Shown piece after piece: positions 21,904-34,378 of a stretch of 64,000 nt of DNA. The DNA comes from Pinus tabuliformis (taxonomy: Eukaryota > Streptophyta > Pinopsida > Pinales > Pinaceae), in NCBI GenBank assembly GCA_031772625.1, contig CM062808.1:471445655-471509654 (forward strand), written 5' to 3'. Positions within the stretch are counted from its first letter, which is position 1, and the number at the start of each line of letters is the position of its first letter. Position numbers and translations under genes: made by a program. The notes below the pieces were generated by a model. It was not told the DNA's origin, did no database searches, and was given only the letters and a program-made list of their open reading frames with translations.

Positions 21904-22388
21904 CTCGATTAGATTGTTTCTCCATGTATCTGATCAAGATCCCTTGTTTTCTACTTCTCTTTCTTGTTATCATCCTTCATTGTAAACGCCTAGGGTTTGG
22001 AATGCTTAAGAGCCCCAATGTATATAATATTAGACTGCGCAATTATCAAGGACTCAATAAAATAACCTAAACATGGAATATTCCATTTTTTACCCATGGA
22101 GATTTTAGAAGTATGGAAAGAAGAGATAGAAACAACAAATTAAGGACCTAGATTAAAAAGTATAGAAAGGAAAAATTGTTCCTCCTTCATATTTATCCCA
22201 CAAGATTTTACCTATGTCTTAAGATTCTTGAATCCTTAGAAGAATTCCTACAGGGAATCAAAATGGTTGGGATCTATATAAATCATATCAATCTCTTGTT
22301 GATATCCTCTCAGCTCATCTTTCTGGCCAAACAATTTGTCCAATTTGGTCCAAAGCTTGCGAGGAATTTTACAACCTTGCTAGGAACT
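21904..22388 (-). repeat. Family R copia remnant, copy a (continues from 5063-5131)
   Basis: The stretch resumes, after element A, the sequence interrupted at 5131. The joined sequence matches 30008-30521 and 50690-51190. On the minus strand it encodes a decayed copia gag segment (DELRGYQQEIDMIYIYPNHF type). It ends TTGCTAGGAACT at the left LTR of L-el1; the same GAACT junction occurs at L-el2. Confidence 0.75.
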
Positions 22389-23245
22389 TGTAGAAATTAA
22401 TAAAAATTTTCTGCTATAGATGTATTCAAATTGAAAACAAGAGATTACAAATTTCCTCTACTAATGGAAATCATAATTTAGAAACACATGTAATGACATG
22501 CAACCATTAAAACACCACAAGAACACAATGATTTACAAGGGTACCCAACTGGGGAAAACACCTTCGCTTCTTTTCATTAATCATATGAGAGTGAGAAACT
22601 AATACAATGTTTTGCTTTGATCCTGAAGCAAAACCTTCACTGTAAACCTTTGCTCCTGCTAACTATACTTCTTTGCTAAACACTTATCCAATTCAAGACC
22701 CGAACTTTCTCTTATTTCCTTTCGCAATCCTCGATGAAATTAGCTCCTAAAAGATCGTAATTTTCTCCTATTTTCTTGAACAATTCCCAAGGAATGCTTC
22801 ACCTTCTTAACTACCAAGTCTGCACACTCAACTAGTATATAATTGAAAATTACAATGTGCCTTTTTCTCCACTCCAGCTAGGAAATTCGAATTTTCATGC
22901 ATATATGGGCTATTTTTAGTTGATTGATTTGTTTAACTGAGAGATCCTTGAGTCAACAACAAATTTACTACTCATTTGACCTTCAATTGACTCAACTGAG
23001 TACTCGAGCTCAATTAATTGAGTCAAACTGAATATAACTGAAATAGATTGCTAAATTTTAGCAATCACTTCATGCACTACTCTACTTCTAGCCTCTAACT
23101 CAAATTTATTAAGTGAACTAGTAGACGAAAGCCATGTCACACAAGTTATTTGCAATCCAAGTGATCTTGTTGATGTGGGAAATTGAATTACTAAATTTGA
23201 CTAAGGTACAAGTCAAATTTATCCTTTCTTTCTAAAATTTTAACA
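22389..23245 (-). repeat. Left (3') LTR of L-el1
   Basis: 857 bp. Diagnostic variants such as GGGGAAAACACC and GAGAGATCCTTGAG are shared with the left LTRs of L-el2 and L-el3 but not with the right LTRs of the same elements. Confidence 0.85.
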
Positions 23246-23392
23246 CTCCCACTTATCAAGAAAGGGATTTTGCACTACCCCTATCCTGCACCTATGGAAT
23301 TCAAATTTTCCTCTTGAAAATGCCTTTGTCAAGATATATGCATCATGCTTTGCAGTTGGAATGTACTATAGCATCATCATTCTACTTTGCAC

Positions 23393-23806
23393 TCAATCCT
23401 GCAAGTGATTGTACTTGATATCAATGTGTTTGGACTTGTTATGAAATATTAGATTCTCAGAAAGTTTGATACAACTCTTCTTATCACAATGAATCACTAT
23501 CGAATGCATCTCTTGACTGAAAATACCCACAAGTATTTTCCTTATCCATATGGCCTCACATGTTTCTTGAATTTTAGCCATGTATTCAACCTTTGCTGAG
23601 GTCAGTGCCACAAACTTTTGTTTCCTGCTATACCTAGAAATAATTGTAGACCCAACACTGAAGATAGCACTTGAAGTAATTTTCTTTCCTAATGAACTCC
23701 CTAACAAATTTGCATAACCAAAACCTTGGAGCTTCACTTCCTCTGGCCTTCTGTAGCATAATCCATACTCGATTGAGCCTATGAGGTATGTTTTGCTGCC
23801 TTCCAA
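23393..23806 (-). pseudogene. RNase H of L-el1
   Basis: Copia RNase H at the pol C-terminus: LIGSIEYGLCYRRPEEVKLQ, SSAIFSVGSTIISRYSRKQK, FVALTSAKVEYMA, ETCEAIWIRKILVG, IVIHCDKKSCIKLSENLIFH and NKSKHIDIKYNHL. The usual GFTDADWAGS active-site region reads GFGYANLLGS, so the first acidic residue is lost. It corresponds to 31573-31968 in L-el2 and 44439-44951 in L-el3. Confidence 0.8.
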
Positions 23807-23845
23807 TATAACTTGGTAGGATTCACCATGGCTTGACTCAACTGA

Positions 23846-25342
23846 TTAACTGTATAACATATGTCGGGCCTTGTGTTCGCCAGATATATCAAGGATCCCA
23901 CAAGATGTCTGTAGATGGTGGCATCTATTTCCTCTCTTGAAGAAGAACTCCCTCGAGTTTGTCGCTAGAGGTGTTTCCATAGGCTTGTAGTTCTTCATGT
24001 GAAATATTTGAAGTATTTCAGAGGCATACTTCCCCTGACTCACAAAAAACTCACAATCACCTTCCCATACTTCTAGCCCAATGAAGTAATGCATGAAGCC
24101 CAGGTCTTTCATCTCCTATTATCTTGCAAATTCCTCCTTGGAATAGAGGATCAACTACTCATTCCTGTCAGAAAATTATATATTACGGAGCAATGGAACA
24201 CATAAAATATTGCAGAAATATAAACACAGAAAACACATAAAATAAGAGAGACACAGATATACGTGGTTCACCCAGTTTGGGCTATGTCCACCCCAAATAG
24301 CCAGTCCTTCCTTTCTATTATCCAGAAAAATGAAGAGACACAACCTACAGCATATCAACGGTAATATCCTCTTTTTTCTCTCATAGTCTCACTTGTCTGT
24401 TTCTCACTCGGAGAATACACATCTATTACACAACCTCAAATACAATGCCCTCATACAAAGAGAGGGGTTGCCTTTGGAGGGGTGTACAAAATTCCTGGGG
24501 TATACATCCGGTCGAAACAAAGACCTCTAAAAAATCATGCTCCATACTCAACAATCCCCTCTAAGTATCAAGTCATTAACATACAAAACCAAGACAAGAA
24601 AATTTCCATCTACCACAATATGATAGAGATTGGCATCTGCTTCACTTTTGGTGAAGCCCAATCCACTAAGATATGTGTTAATCTGAGGGTACCATGATTA
24701 GGGCACCTGTTTGAGACCATACAAGGCTCTCCTGAGTCTAGATATGCATGTCTCCTTGTCATATGTCTCAAACCCCTCTGGATGCTCTATGAAAATTTCT
24801 TCCTCAACAACACCATTGAGAAGGTGGTCTTCACATCCATCTGATGGATCTTCCACCCCATCTATGTAATAATGCTATAATGGTTTTGATGGAGGAATAT
24901 GTTGCCACCAGGGAAAATGTTTCCTCATAGTCCACTCCCTATACCCGAGAGAAGCCTTTGTTCATAAATTTGCCCTTGTACTTCTTGATGCTCCCATTAG
25001 TTGCATGCTTCATTTTTAGATCCATGTCGAACCAACTACTGACTTGTTCTATGGTCTTGGCACCACCTCCCATACATTGTTCTTCATGATGGAGTCATAC
25101 TCCTCCATCATGGCATCAACCCACACTGGTTGAGAAATTGCTTCCTCAAATGAAGAAGGCTTTGTCTCAATGAATTTTTTCATGAGAGCCATATACCCAG
25201 TGTATCTGTCTGGTGACCTCCTCTTCCTACACTGAGATGAAAGAGCTCCCACATGCTCATGTGCATCCTGCACCAATCTGTTAGCTTCTCTGGTTCTCTT
25301 CCTCCCCTCTCTGCAATATTTTGGTTGAGTGGGTGCCTCCAC
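23846..25342 (-). pseudogene. Reverse transcriptase of L-el1
   Basis: The RT starts near 25110 (DAMMEEYDSIMKNNVWEVVP), runs through decayed frames, and ends at 23846-24112 (KDLGFMHYFIGLEVWEGDCE, then EILQIFHMKNYKPMETPLAT). The catalytic YVDD reads YVND next to the solo LTR insertion at 24166-24553. Upstream, 25342-25110 is the linker from integrase, rich in Arg/Lys. It would copy element RNA; this copy is dead. Confidence 0.78.
24166..24553. mobile_element. 388-bp solo LTR inside RT of L-el1
   Basis: The sequence between TSDs ATTCC (24161-24165) and ATCCC (24554-24558) starts TGTCAGAAAATT and ends CATACTCAACA. The uninterrupted sites in L-el2 (near 32280) and L-el3 (near 45213) read continuously across, with ATCCC. 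It contains ATATACGTGGTTCACCC and GGGCTATGTCCACCCC, a phrase I associate with LTR leader regions of plant retroelements. No interior remains. Confidence 0.85.
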
Positions 25343-26693
25343 TCTGCCTCCTATCTGCTCCTCTGAATGTGGCTATTCCACAACATCCTAAAGCTTTGTT
25401 TGAGGCTCCTCCTTTGGAACTAACAACTACTCCTTCAGTGGGATACTCAATTATCACTCTAGAGAGCATCTTATAGCCTTCTCCTCACCAAATTCGACAT
25501 CTATCCTTACTATTGTTACTTTGAGTGAGGGAAAATACACCCTATATTTATGTGGTGTTTCTATGTATCCTACAAAGTCTCCCTTATCAACTATAGGCTC
25601 AATGTTCTTCCTGTTATCATTGGAGACTTAGTAATACAAAGTCGCTCCAAAAATCCTGAAATGAGCTGCATCTGGCTTCCTCCTAGAGAAAGCTTCTTCA
25701 GGTGTCATCATGCCAAGTATTCTATGAGGGCTCTGTTCTGCAAATAAATTGCGGAATTGCATTCTTCTGCCCATAGATGTAATGGAAACCTTTAATCATG
25801 CAACACGGCTCTTGGTGCTCCCACTATACTTATGTTCTTCCTTGCAGCCACCCCATTTTGTTGTGGGTTATGGGGAGTTATCAGTTCCTTTTTAATGCCC
25901 TCTTTGGCACAAAATTCCTTGAAGGTGCTAGAAACATATTCTCCTCCATTATCACTTCTCATGGCTTTCAATTTCTGACTAGTCTCATTTTAAATCAATT
26001 CTTTGAATTCACCAAATTTTGAGAAAACTTCATCCTTATTCCTCATGAAGAAGATTCAACATTTACTTGAAAAGTCATAAAAAAAATTACATAATACCTA
26101 TGTTTTTCTTTAGAGGTTGTAGAAAATGGTCCACATACATCATAGTGGACTCGCTCCAAGATTGATCTAGCTATGCTATCTTGGCCCTGGAAGGTGGATT
26201 TGACATATTTTCCCAATACACATCCCTTGCAGAAAATATGATGGTCAAGGATGCATTTTGGGTGACTGGTGATAATATGCTACATGATCTTCAAGGCCCC
26301 ATGGTGTGAGTGTCCCATGCGTCTATGGCAGAGTTATCCAATATCTCCAATATTCACATATCTTTCCTTGCTACTTAGTGCAACACAAGATTCCACCTCA
26401 ACTTTTAAAAGATTATTCACTTGAAATATAATATGTTTAATATTCCTGGTAGCTACATGTCTCAGAAACGATTTCCCCTTACTGAAAACAACATCATAGC
26501 CATGATCCTCTAATACAACTACAAAGATCAAGTTCTTCTTCAACCCAAGTACATACAAGACATCTTTCAGATGAATATGGGAGTCTGACTCCCTCTTAAA
26601 GGTTAAAGTTCTAATTCCTTTGGTACTGTACCATTGATCATCCCCGAGTTATACGTGCATATGGAGATCCTTCTCCTCTAGGCTACTGAAGAA
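25343..26693 (-). pseudogene. Integrase region of L-el1
   Basis: The GAG-pre-integrase part at 26558-26334 (VLGLKKNLIFVVVLEDHGYD, VVFSKGKSFLRHVATRN) is followed by a degenerate HHCC and core. The segment near 25960 still reads KAMRSDNGGEYVS with the catalytic Asp. The C-terminal part reads on to about 25500. Many stops and shifts. Confidence 0.7.
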
Positions 26694-26918
26694 TTATTTG
26701 CATCCTGTCATATGGAATGAGGCACCTGAATATAGATAGCACACACTCCCCACTATAGTGCTTGCCATGCATGCAATTAGGGTGAAGTCTAATTCAAATT
26801 TTGAGGCAAGTGCTTCACCTCCTACTCCTCTTGAAGGCTTCTTGTTAGAATTCTTGTGCAAAGACGTTTTTTCATAGTGCCCAAATTCATGGTAGTGAAA
26901 TTTTTTATCCTTGCTCAA
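26694..26918 (-). pseudogene. Knuckle and protease start of L-el1, catalytic Asp lost
   Basis: The frame shows a degraded zinc knuckle (KFHYHEFGHYEKTSLHK), then ASKFELDFTLIACMAS and CYLYSGASFHMTGCK. In active copia proteases the motif is DSGAS-H-M-T; here Asp is Tyr (YSGA). The same position is Tyr in L-el2 and L-el3. Confidence 0.75.
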
Positions 26919-27222
26919 GTCCTTCTTCTTGCCATTGTTCTAGATGGTCCCTGGATTTTTTTGGGCCTTCTTTCCCTTATCAACCAAGGAAAAATTATCT
27001 TCCTCCTCAGATTTGGATATTACTCTTTCTTCGGTGTTTCGCTGAATTTCTTCATGCACTAGATCAGACTATAGTCTCTCCCAATTTGGATTTTTTTCCT
27101 TCCCTTTACAGAGTCTTGGTAGTTGTGACAGGATTTTGGAAGGCCTAGGAGAGCTAGGTTCACTAGTAATGAAGAGGGAATGTTTTCTCCAACTCTCCGT
27201 GATCATCTCGACACTGAATGAA

Positions 27223-27606
27223 TCAAGAGAGATAATCTCGAATGGTTTCTCCTTTATGCATGCAAATGTTTCTGAGCTTGTCCCTCAAAGCCAATTTCTT
27301 GGAATCACTACCATTTTTGAATAGCTTGGTGAGTGTCTTCCACATAGCAAAGTGAGTCTCCTTTCCATATAATTTCGAGACTATGTGGTCTCTCACACCC
27401 TCCAGGATGGTCCTCCTAGCTTTTGTGGTATCCTTTTCCCACTGGGCTAATTGTTGTGCATCTGATATTGTTGGCTTTGGAATGTCAGTTTGGGTGTACT
27501 CCAACACACCATTATCATCGAGCACTACTTCCATCCTATCATTCCAGGCTATGAAATTCAAGGTTCCCTCAAGGGCATACTTCAATATTAATCCATTGAA
27601 AGACAT
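27223..27606 (-). pseudogene. gag: Gag of L-el1
   Basis: The copia gag (UBN2-like) N-terminus starts at ATG 27606 and is open for 127 codons: LKYALEGTLNFIAWNDRMEV, QLAQWEKDTTKARRTILEGV, RDHIVSKLYGKETHFAMWKT and LTKLFKNGSDSKKLALRDKL. It lies about 100 bases inside the right LTR, as expected. The C-terminal half decays between 27222 and 26919. It is homologous to the L-el2 gag (34940-35128 with 39667-39810) and the L-el3 gag (48068-48280). Confidence 0.82.
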
Positions 27607-27710
27607 TTTCTCGCACGAAAGAAAAATTTCTTCACTGAATTTGCAAATTTAACTCTATAAAGGAGAATATCTATTGACTGGTTTCTTGTGTGATTTCTAC
27701 TTTGATATTG

Positions 27711-28572
27711 TGTAGAGATTAACATAAATTTTCTACTACTGATGTATTCAACTGAAAACAAGAGAATTCAAATTTCATGTACTGTTTTGCAAAATGGAAA
27801 TCACAATTTAGAAACACATGCAATGACATGCAACCATTAAAATTCCACAAGAACATAATGATTTATAGGGGAGCCCAACTGAGAAAAATCCCTTCGCTAC
27901 TTTTCGTTAATTAGATGAGAATGAGAAACTGTTACAATGTCTTTCTTCGATCCTGAAGCATAGCCTGCACTTTAGACCTATTCTCTTGTTGACTGCCCTA
28001 CTCTGGCCAACACTTAGCAAATTCAAGGTTGCAACTTGCTCCTATTTCCTTAGGAAATCCTGGAGGAAATTAGCTCCTAAAATATAGGAATTTTGTCCTA
28101 TTTTCTTGCCAACTCCCAAGGAATTATTCACTTTCTTAACTACCAAGCCTATACACTCAACTATTATACAATTAATAATTACAATGTTGCTTTCCTCCAC
28201 TCCATCTAGGTATTTTAGATTCCATGCATGTCTGGTTATTTTTAGGTGATTGTCTAGTTTAACTTAGAGATCACTAAGTTCATAATAGTTCTACTACTCA
28301 ACTGACCTTCAAATGAGTCAACTAGGTACTTGAGCACAGTTAAATAAGTCAAATTGAAAAATAACTGAACTCGATTGCTAAATTGTAGCAATCACTTAAT
28401 GCACAACTCTACTTATAACCTATATCTCTAATTTACTGAGTGAATTTGTAGAAAAAAATGATGTCACACAAGTTAACCGCAATCCAAGTCATCCTGCTAC
28501 TGTGGAAAATCGAATTACTAAATTTGACTAAGGCACAAGTCAAATTTAGTCTTTCTTTCTACATTTCTAACA
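27711..28572 (-). repeat. Right (5') LTR of L-el1
   Basis: 862 bp. Shares ACTGAGAAAAA(T/C)CCC and TATTTTTAGGTGATTG variants with the right LTRs of L-el2 and L-el3. Confidence 0.85.
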
Positions 28573-30521
28573 ACATTCAGTTAACTTGTTAGCAATCCTA
28601 GAATATTTAGCAAGTCAAAAATGAAGTGGTAGACCCTAACTTATAAAAATATCTAATGATAGGATTAGCTGAAAGTTACAAGAGAAAATTATTCCATGGA
28701 ATTGAAGTGTAAACTCTCTCATGCAACTCCTAACTTAGATATAGCTAGAAACCTCCAAAAATAAAATTGAAAGTTAAAGGATAAGGTTGGTAGGTGAGTG
28801 GATTATGTTGTGGATAAAGTAGTCTCCTAAAATAAGAAAGGTAATTTGTATGATGTTCATAGCTATGAAATAATGTAGAGGAAATCACCATGTTAGTATC
28901 CATTCATTGCCATATGTCATCCTAAGTGTCACCCATTACTAACAATAAACTTAATAAAAATACAGAATGACTAAAATAGCTAAAGATACTAAATTGAAAG
29001 AAAGGTCTAGTAATGAATGAGAAGTTGTTATATGTGCCCATAGCGATGTATGGAATATGATTAAATTATTTCCGAAGTGAGGTCTTGATGAACTCCTCAG
29101 TGTAAAGTACCTCAACACCCGCTCGAAGCATAATAACGTAGTATGTTAGTGAATGAGTCCCAATAATTTTTAGCCATGTTTGGTACTCATGTACAAAATC
29201 TATATAAAACATTCAATGAGTCCCATTAATTTGTAGCCATGTTAGGTACTCATGAAACAACTTATGCAAGACACAATATGAAAAAGGTGAGGTAAAGAGG
29301 GAAAACCCAGTGGGGAGAATATCACGGCTAAAAATACAATGCAAAAATGTCAAATATGTAATTATTGTGATAAGGGATGGTGTTGTTGATCAACCCCAAC
29401 ATAAATATTCCCTTGTATCCACCCTATACCATGATATGAGAATCCTTTTTCTGTTGGTTGAACCTATATTTGCTAACAATAATAGTGAGATTTTGTGGAG
29501 TACTAAAAAACTAAGAACAAGTTCTCGGTGACTTGGCAATTTCTCCCACTAGCTCATCGGTTATCTGTAAAGTATGATGTGCCCTTTGTAGCTTGTGATA
29601 TAGAAACGCAATTTGTTTCTTAAGGAATTATAAATCAAATACTAAAATATGATAAAAATTCTAGTATGAAGAGTATAAACAATCATTTTGAAGATATCTT
29701 TCAGAAAGAGGTGTTAAAGAAGTTGTTGTAGTAGGACTAGTGCAAGTTACCAAATCATAATAATTTGATGTGTCCAATGATTAGAGAAAATTGAGTCCAA
29801 AATATTTCTATTAGATGATGAAGTAATAACATTAAAAAAATGACCCATAACTTGATACTTTGGTGGGTGTCTCTAGTCTTCTTCTTGACATTGTCTAGGA
29901 TGTGGTCCTCTAGATTATAATGTTGAAATAATTTGGCCATAAGATAATTTTTCTTCACCATACAAGAACTTTGCAAATGAAATCATTTCATTTAAGTAGT
30001 TTCACTTTGTTCTCTCCTTCTTAGATTTTCCTCCCTTGGGGATCGTACTCTCCTTATTGGATTAGAATCTTTCTCCATGTATGTGATCAAGATCCCTTGT
30101 TTTATACTTCTCTTTCTTGTTATCTTCCTTCAATGTACACGCATAGGGTTTGGAATGCTTAAGAGCCCCAATGTATATAATATTAGACTGCTCATTTATC
30201 AAGGACTTAATAAAATAATATAAACATGGAATAATCCATTTTTAACCCATGAAGAGTTTAGAATTATGGAAAGAAGAGACAGAAACAACAAATTAAGGAC
30301 CTAGATTAAAAAGTATAGAAAGGATACATTGATCCTCCTTCATATTTATCCCACAAGATTTTACCTATGTCTTAAGATTCTTAAATCCTTAGAAGAATTC
30401 CTACAAGGAATCAAAATGGTTGGGATATATATAAATCATATTAATCTCCTGTTGACATCCTCTCAACTCATCTTTCTTGCCAAACAATCTATCTAGTTTG
30501 GTCCAAACCTTGCGAGGAACT
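28573..30521 (-). repeat. Family R copia remnant, copy b
   Basis: About 1.95 kb collinear with 49248-51190 (copy c). The minus strand carries decayed copia gag pieces, for example 29755-29976 (KKNYLMAKLFQHYNLEDHIL, DNVKKKTRD) and the DELRGYQQ-type segment near 30370-30470. It separates L-el1 from L-el2 and ends at GAACT. Confidence 0.8.
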
Positions 30522-31572
30522 TGTAGAAATTAATAGAAATTTTCTACTACTGATCTATTCAAACTAAAAACAAGAGATTAAAAATTTCCTCTCATATTTC
30601 ATGGAATGGAAATCATAATTTAGAAACACATGTAATGACATGCAACCATTAAAACACTACAAGAGCACAATGATTTAGAGGGGAACCCAACAGGGGAAAA
30701 CACCTTTGTTTCTTTTCATTAATCAAATGAGAGTGAGAAACTATTACAATGTCTTGGTTCAATCCTGAAGCACAACCTACAATGTAAACATGTTCTCCTA
30801 CTAATTGTACTTCTTTGGTAAACACTTACCCAATTTAAGGCCCCAACTTGCTCCTATTTCCTTGTGCAATCCTCAAGGAAATTAGCTCCTAAAAGATACA
30901 AATTTCTCCTATTTTCTTGAACAAAGGAATGATTCACCTGCTTAACTGCCAAGCCTGCACACTAAACTAATATAAAATTGATAATTACAATGTGCCTTTT
31001 CCTCCACTCCAGCTAGGCAATTCGAATTTCATGCATGTCTAGGCCATTTTTAGTTGATTGACTGGTTTAACTGAGAGATCCTTAAGTTAACAACAATTTT
31101 ACTACTCAAATGACCTTCAACTGACTCAACTGAGTACTTGAGCTCAATTAACTGAGTAAAACTGAAAATAACTTAAATAAATTGCTAAATTTTAGCAATC
31201 ACTTCATGCACTAATTTACTTCTAGCCTCTAACTCAAATTTATTAAGTGCATGTCACACAAGTTAACTACAATCCAGGTCATCTTGCTGATGTGGGAAAT
31301 CGAATTACTAAATTTTATTAAGGCACAAGTCAAATTTAGCCTTTTTTTTGACATTTCTAACACTCCCTCTTATCAAGAAAGGGATTTTTCACTACCCCTA
31401 TCCTGCACCTATGGAATTCAAATTTACCTCTTGAAAATGCCTTTGTCAATATATCTGCATCCTGCTCCCTAGTTGGAATGTACTATAGCACCATAATTCT
31501 CCTTCACAATCAATCCTACAAGTGATGATACCTTATATCAATGTGCTTGGACATGTCATGAAATATTCGATT

Positions 31573-32394
31573 CTAAAAAAGTTTGATACAACTCTGATTA
31601 TCAAAATGAATCACTATAAAATGCATCTCCTGACTGAAAATACCCACAAGTATTTTCCTCATCCATATGGCCTCACATGTTTCTTGAATTGCAGCCATGT
31701 ATTCAACCTTTACTGAGCTGAGCACCACAAACCTATGTTTCTTGCTATACAAGGAAATAATTGTAGACCCAACACTGAAGATAGCACTTGAAGTAATTTT
31801 CTTGTCTAATGGACTCCCTAACCAATTTGCATTAGTGAAGCCTTGGAGTTTCACTCCCTCTACCCTTTTGTACCATAATCCATACTCGATTGAACCTATG
31901 AGGTAATTAAACACATGCTTTCTTGCCTTCCAATATAACTTGGTAGAATTCACCATGGCTTGACTCAATTGATTAACTACATATCATATGGAAAGCCTTG
32001 TGTTTACCAGATACATTAAGGATCCCGTAAGATGTTTGTATATGGTGGCATATACTTCCTCTCCTGAAGAAGCACTCCCTTTAGTTTGTAGCTAGAGGTG
32101 TGTCGATAGGTTGTAGTTCTTCATGTGAAATATCCAAAGTATTTCAGAGGCATACTTCCCCTGACTCACAAAAAACTCACCATCACCCTAACATACTTCC
32201 AGCCCAAGGAAGTAATGCATGAAGCCCATGTTTGTGATCTCAAATTCTCTCTCGAGGTCCTCCTTGGAAGAGAGGAACAATTGCTCATCCCCTGTAAGTA
32301 CCAAGTCATCAACATACAAAACCAAGATAAGAAAATTTCCATCTACCACAATGTGATAGAGATTGGCATATGCTTCACTTTTGGTGAAGCCCAA
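31573..32394 (-). pseudogene. RT C-terminus and RNase H of L-el2
   Basis: At 32394-32188 the RT catalytic motif is intact (NFLILVLYVDDLVLTGDEQ) followed by FEITNMGFMHYFLGLEVC. After a frameshifted stretch (32187-31969), RNase H at 31968-31573 reads NYLIGSIEYGLWYKRVEGVK, GFTNANWLGSPLDKKITSSA, VEYMAAIQETCEAIWMRKIL and VIHFDNQSCIKLF. The TDADW active-site motif reads TNANW. Confidence 0.8.
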
Positions 32395-32399
32395 TCCAC

Positions 32400-33170
32400 T
32401 GAGATATGTATCAATCCGAGTGTACTATGCTTAGGGAACCTGTTTGAGACCATCCAAGGCTCTCTTGATTCTACATATATGTGTCTCCCTGTCATATGTC
32501 TCAAACCCCTCTGGCTGCTTTATGTAGTTTTCTTCCTCAACAACACCATTGAGAAAGGTAGTTTTCACATCCATTTGATGGATCTTTCACCCCATCTATG
32601 AAAATAATCATAGAATGGTTCTGATGGAGGAAAATATTTCCACTAGTCAAAATTTTTCCTCATAGTCCACTCCATATACCTAAGAGAAGCCTTTGTCCAC
32701 AAATCTGGCCTTGTAGATCAATTGCATGCTTCATTTTTAGATCCATGTGGAACCAACTACTGACTTGTTCTCTACTCTTGGCACTACCTCCCATACATTT
32801 TTCTTCATGACAGAGTCATACTCCTCCATCATGGCATCAACCCACACTAGTTGAGATATTTCTTTCTCAAATGAAGAAGCCTTTGTCTCAATGAATTATG
32901 TCATGAGAGCCATATACCCAGTGTATCTTTCTGGTGACCTCCTCTTCCTACACTGAGATGAAAGAGCTCCCATGTGCTCCTGTGCATCCTGCACCAATCT
33001 GTTAGCTTTTGTGGTTCTCTTCCTCCCCTCTCTGGAAGATTCTAGTTGAGTGGGTGCCTCCACTCTACCTCCTATCTTCTCCTCTGCATGTGGCTACCCA
33101 CAACATCCTAAAGCTTTTTTAAGGCTCCTACTTTGGAACTAACAATTACTCCTTGTGTGGAATACTCAAT
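32400..33170 (-). pseudogene. RT N-terminal region of L-el2, heavily decayed
   Basis: Collinear with 24560-25342 in L-el1 and 45320-46080 in L-el3. Fragments such as the DAMMEEYDS-type start near 32830 remain, but with stops and shifts throughout. No open frame. Confidence 0.6.
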
Positions 33171-33172
33171 TC

Positions 33173-34378
33173 TCACTCTAGAGAGCATCTCATAGCCTTC
33201 TCCTCATCAAATTCGACATCTCTCCTCATTATTGTTACCCTGAGTGAGGGAAAATACACCCTATAGTTATGTGGTGTCTTTTTGTATCCTACAAAGACTA
33301 CCATGTCAATTGTAGGCTCAACTTTCTTCCTGTTATCCTTGGAGACTTGGCCATACAAAGTAGCTCCAAAAATCTTGAAGAGAGGTACATCTTGATTCCT
33401 CCCAGAGAATGATTCTTTGGGTGTCATCATGTGAAGTATTCTATGAGGGCTCCTGTTTTGCAAATAAATTGTGGCGTTGCATGCTTTTACCCATAGATGT
33501 AATGGCAGCCCCTAATCATGCAACATGGCTCTTGGTGCTCCCACTATGCTTATGTTCTTCCTTTTAGCCACCCCATTTTGTTGTGGGTTATGGAGAGTTA
33601 TCAGTTCTCTTATAATGCCCTATTTGGCACAAAAGTCCTTGAAGGTGCTATAAACATATTCTCTTTTATCACTTCTCAGTGCTTTCAATTTCTGACCAAT
33701 CTCCTTTTCAAACAATGCTTTCAATTAAACAAATTTTGAGAAAACTTCATCCTTCTTCTGCATGAATAAGATCCAACATTTTCTTGAAAATTCATCAACA
33801 AAAATGACATAATCCCTATGTTTTGCTATAGAGGCTATAGAAAATAGTCCACATACATAAGAGTGGACTCATTCCAAGATTTCTCTAGCTATGCTATCTC
33901 GATCCTGGAAGGTAGATTTGACATATTTTCCCAATGTGCATCCCTTGCAGACATCATGTTGGTTAAGGGTGCATTTTGGGAGACTGGAGGTAATTTGTTG
34001 CATGATCTTCAAGGCCCCATGGTGTAAGTGTCCCATGCATTTGTGCTGGAGTTCTCCAATATCTCGACTCTGCACTTCTCCTACCTTGCTACTCAGTGCA
34101 ACACAAGCTTCCACCTCAACTTTGTAAATATTATTCACTCGAAATCTAATCTGTTTCATCTTCCTAGTAGCTACATGTCTTAGAAAGGATTTCCCCTTAC
34201 TAAAAACAAAAACATAGCCACGATCCTCCAATACATCTACACAGATCAAGTTCTTCTTCATCCCAAGTACATACAAGACATATTTAGAATGAAGATGGGA
34301 GTCTGACTCTCTCTTAAAGGTTATAGTTCCAATTCCTTTGGTACTATACCACCCATCATCACCGAGTTCTATGTGCAT
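33173..34378 (-). pseudogene. Integrase of L-el2
   Basis: 34378-33869 is the best-preserved GAG-pre-integrase of the family: YSTKGIGTITFKRESDSHLH, YVLGMKKNLICVDVLEDRGY, then the zinc-binding LQHKCMGHLHHGALKIMQQI and HDVCKGCTLGKYVKSTFQDR. The core is shifted at 33868-33470 (LKALRSDK region with catalytic Asp). The C-terminus 33463-33173 reads LQNRSPHRILHMMTPKESF-like sequence, GATLYGQVSKDNRKK and PHNYRVYFPSLRVTIMRRDV. Confidence 0.82.

Larger units (their letters stand above)
22389..28572 (-). mobile_element. L-el1: Ty1/copia retrotransposon (minus strand)
   Basis: The left LTR 22389-23245 and right LTR 27711-28572 have ends TGTAGA(A/G)ATT...TTTTAACA/TTTCTAACA. The interior on the minus strand runs gag, knuckle/protease, integrase, RT, RNase H, the copia order. 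The primer site is next to the right LTR (CAATATCAAAG, a decayed TGGTATCAGAG). A purine tract GATAAGTGGGAG precedes the left LTR. The flanks GAACT and ACATT do not match, so the outer junction is not a clean insertion. The RT is interrupted by a 388-bp solo LTR. All frames are broken. Confidence 0.88.
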
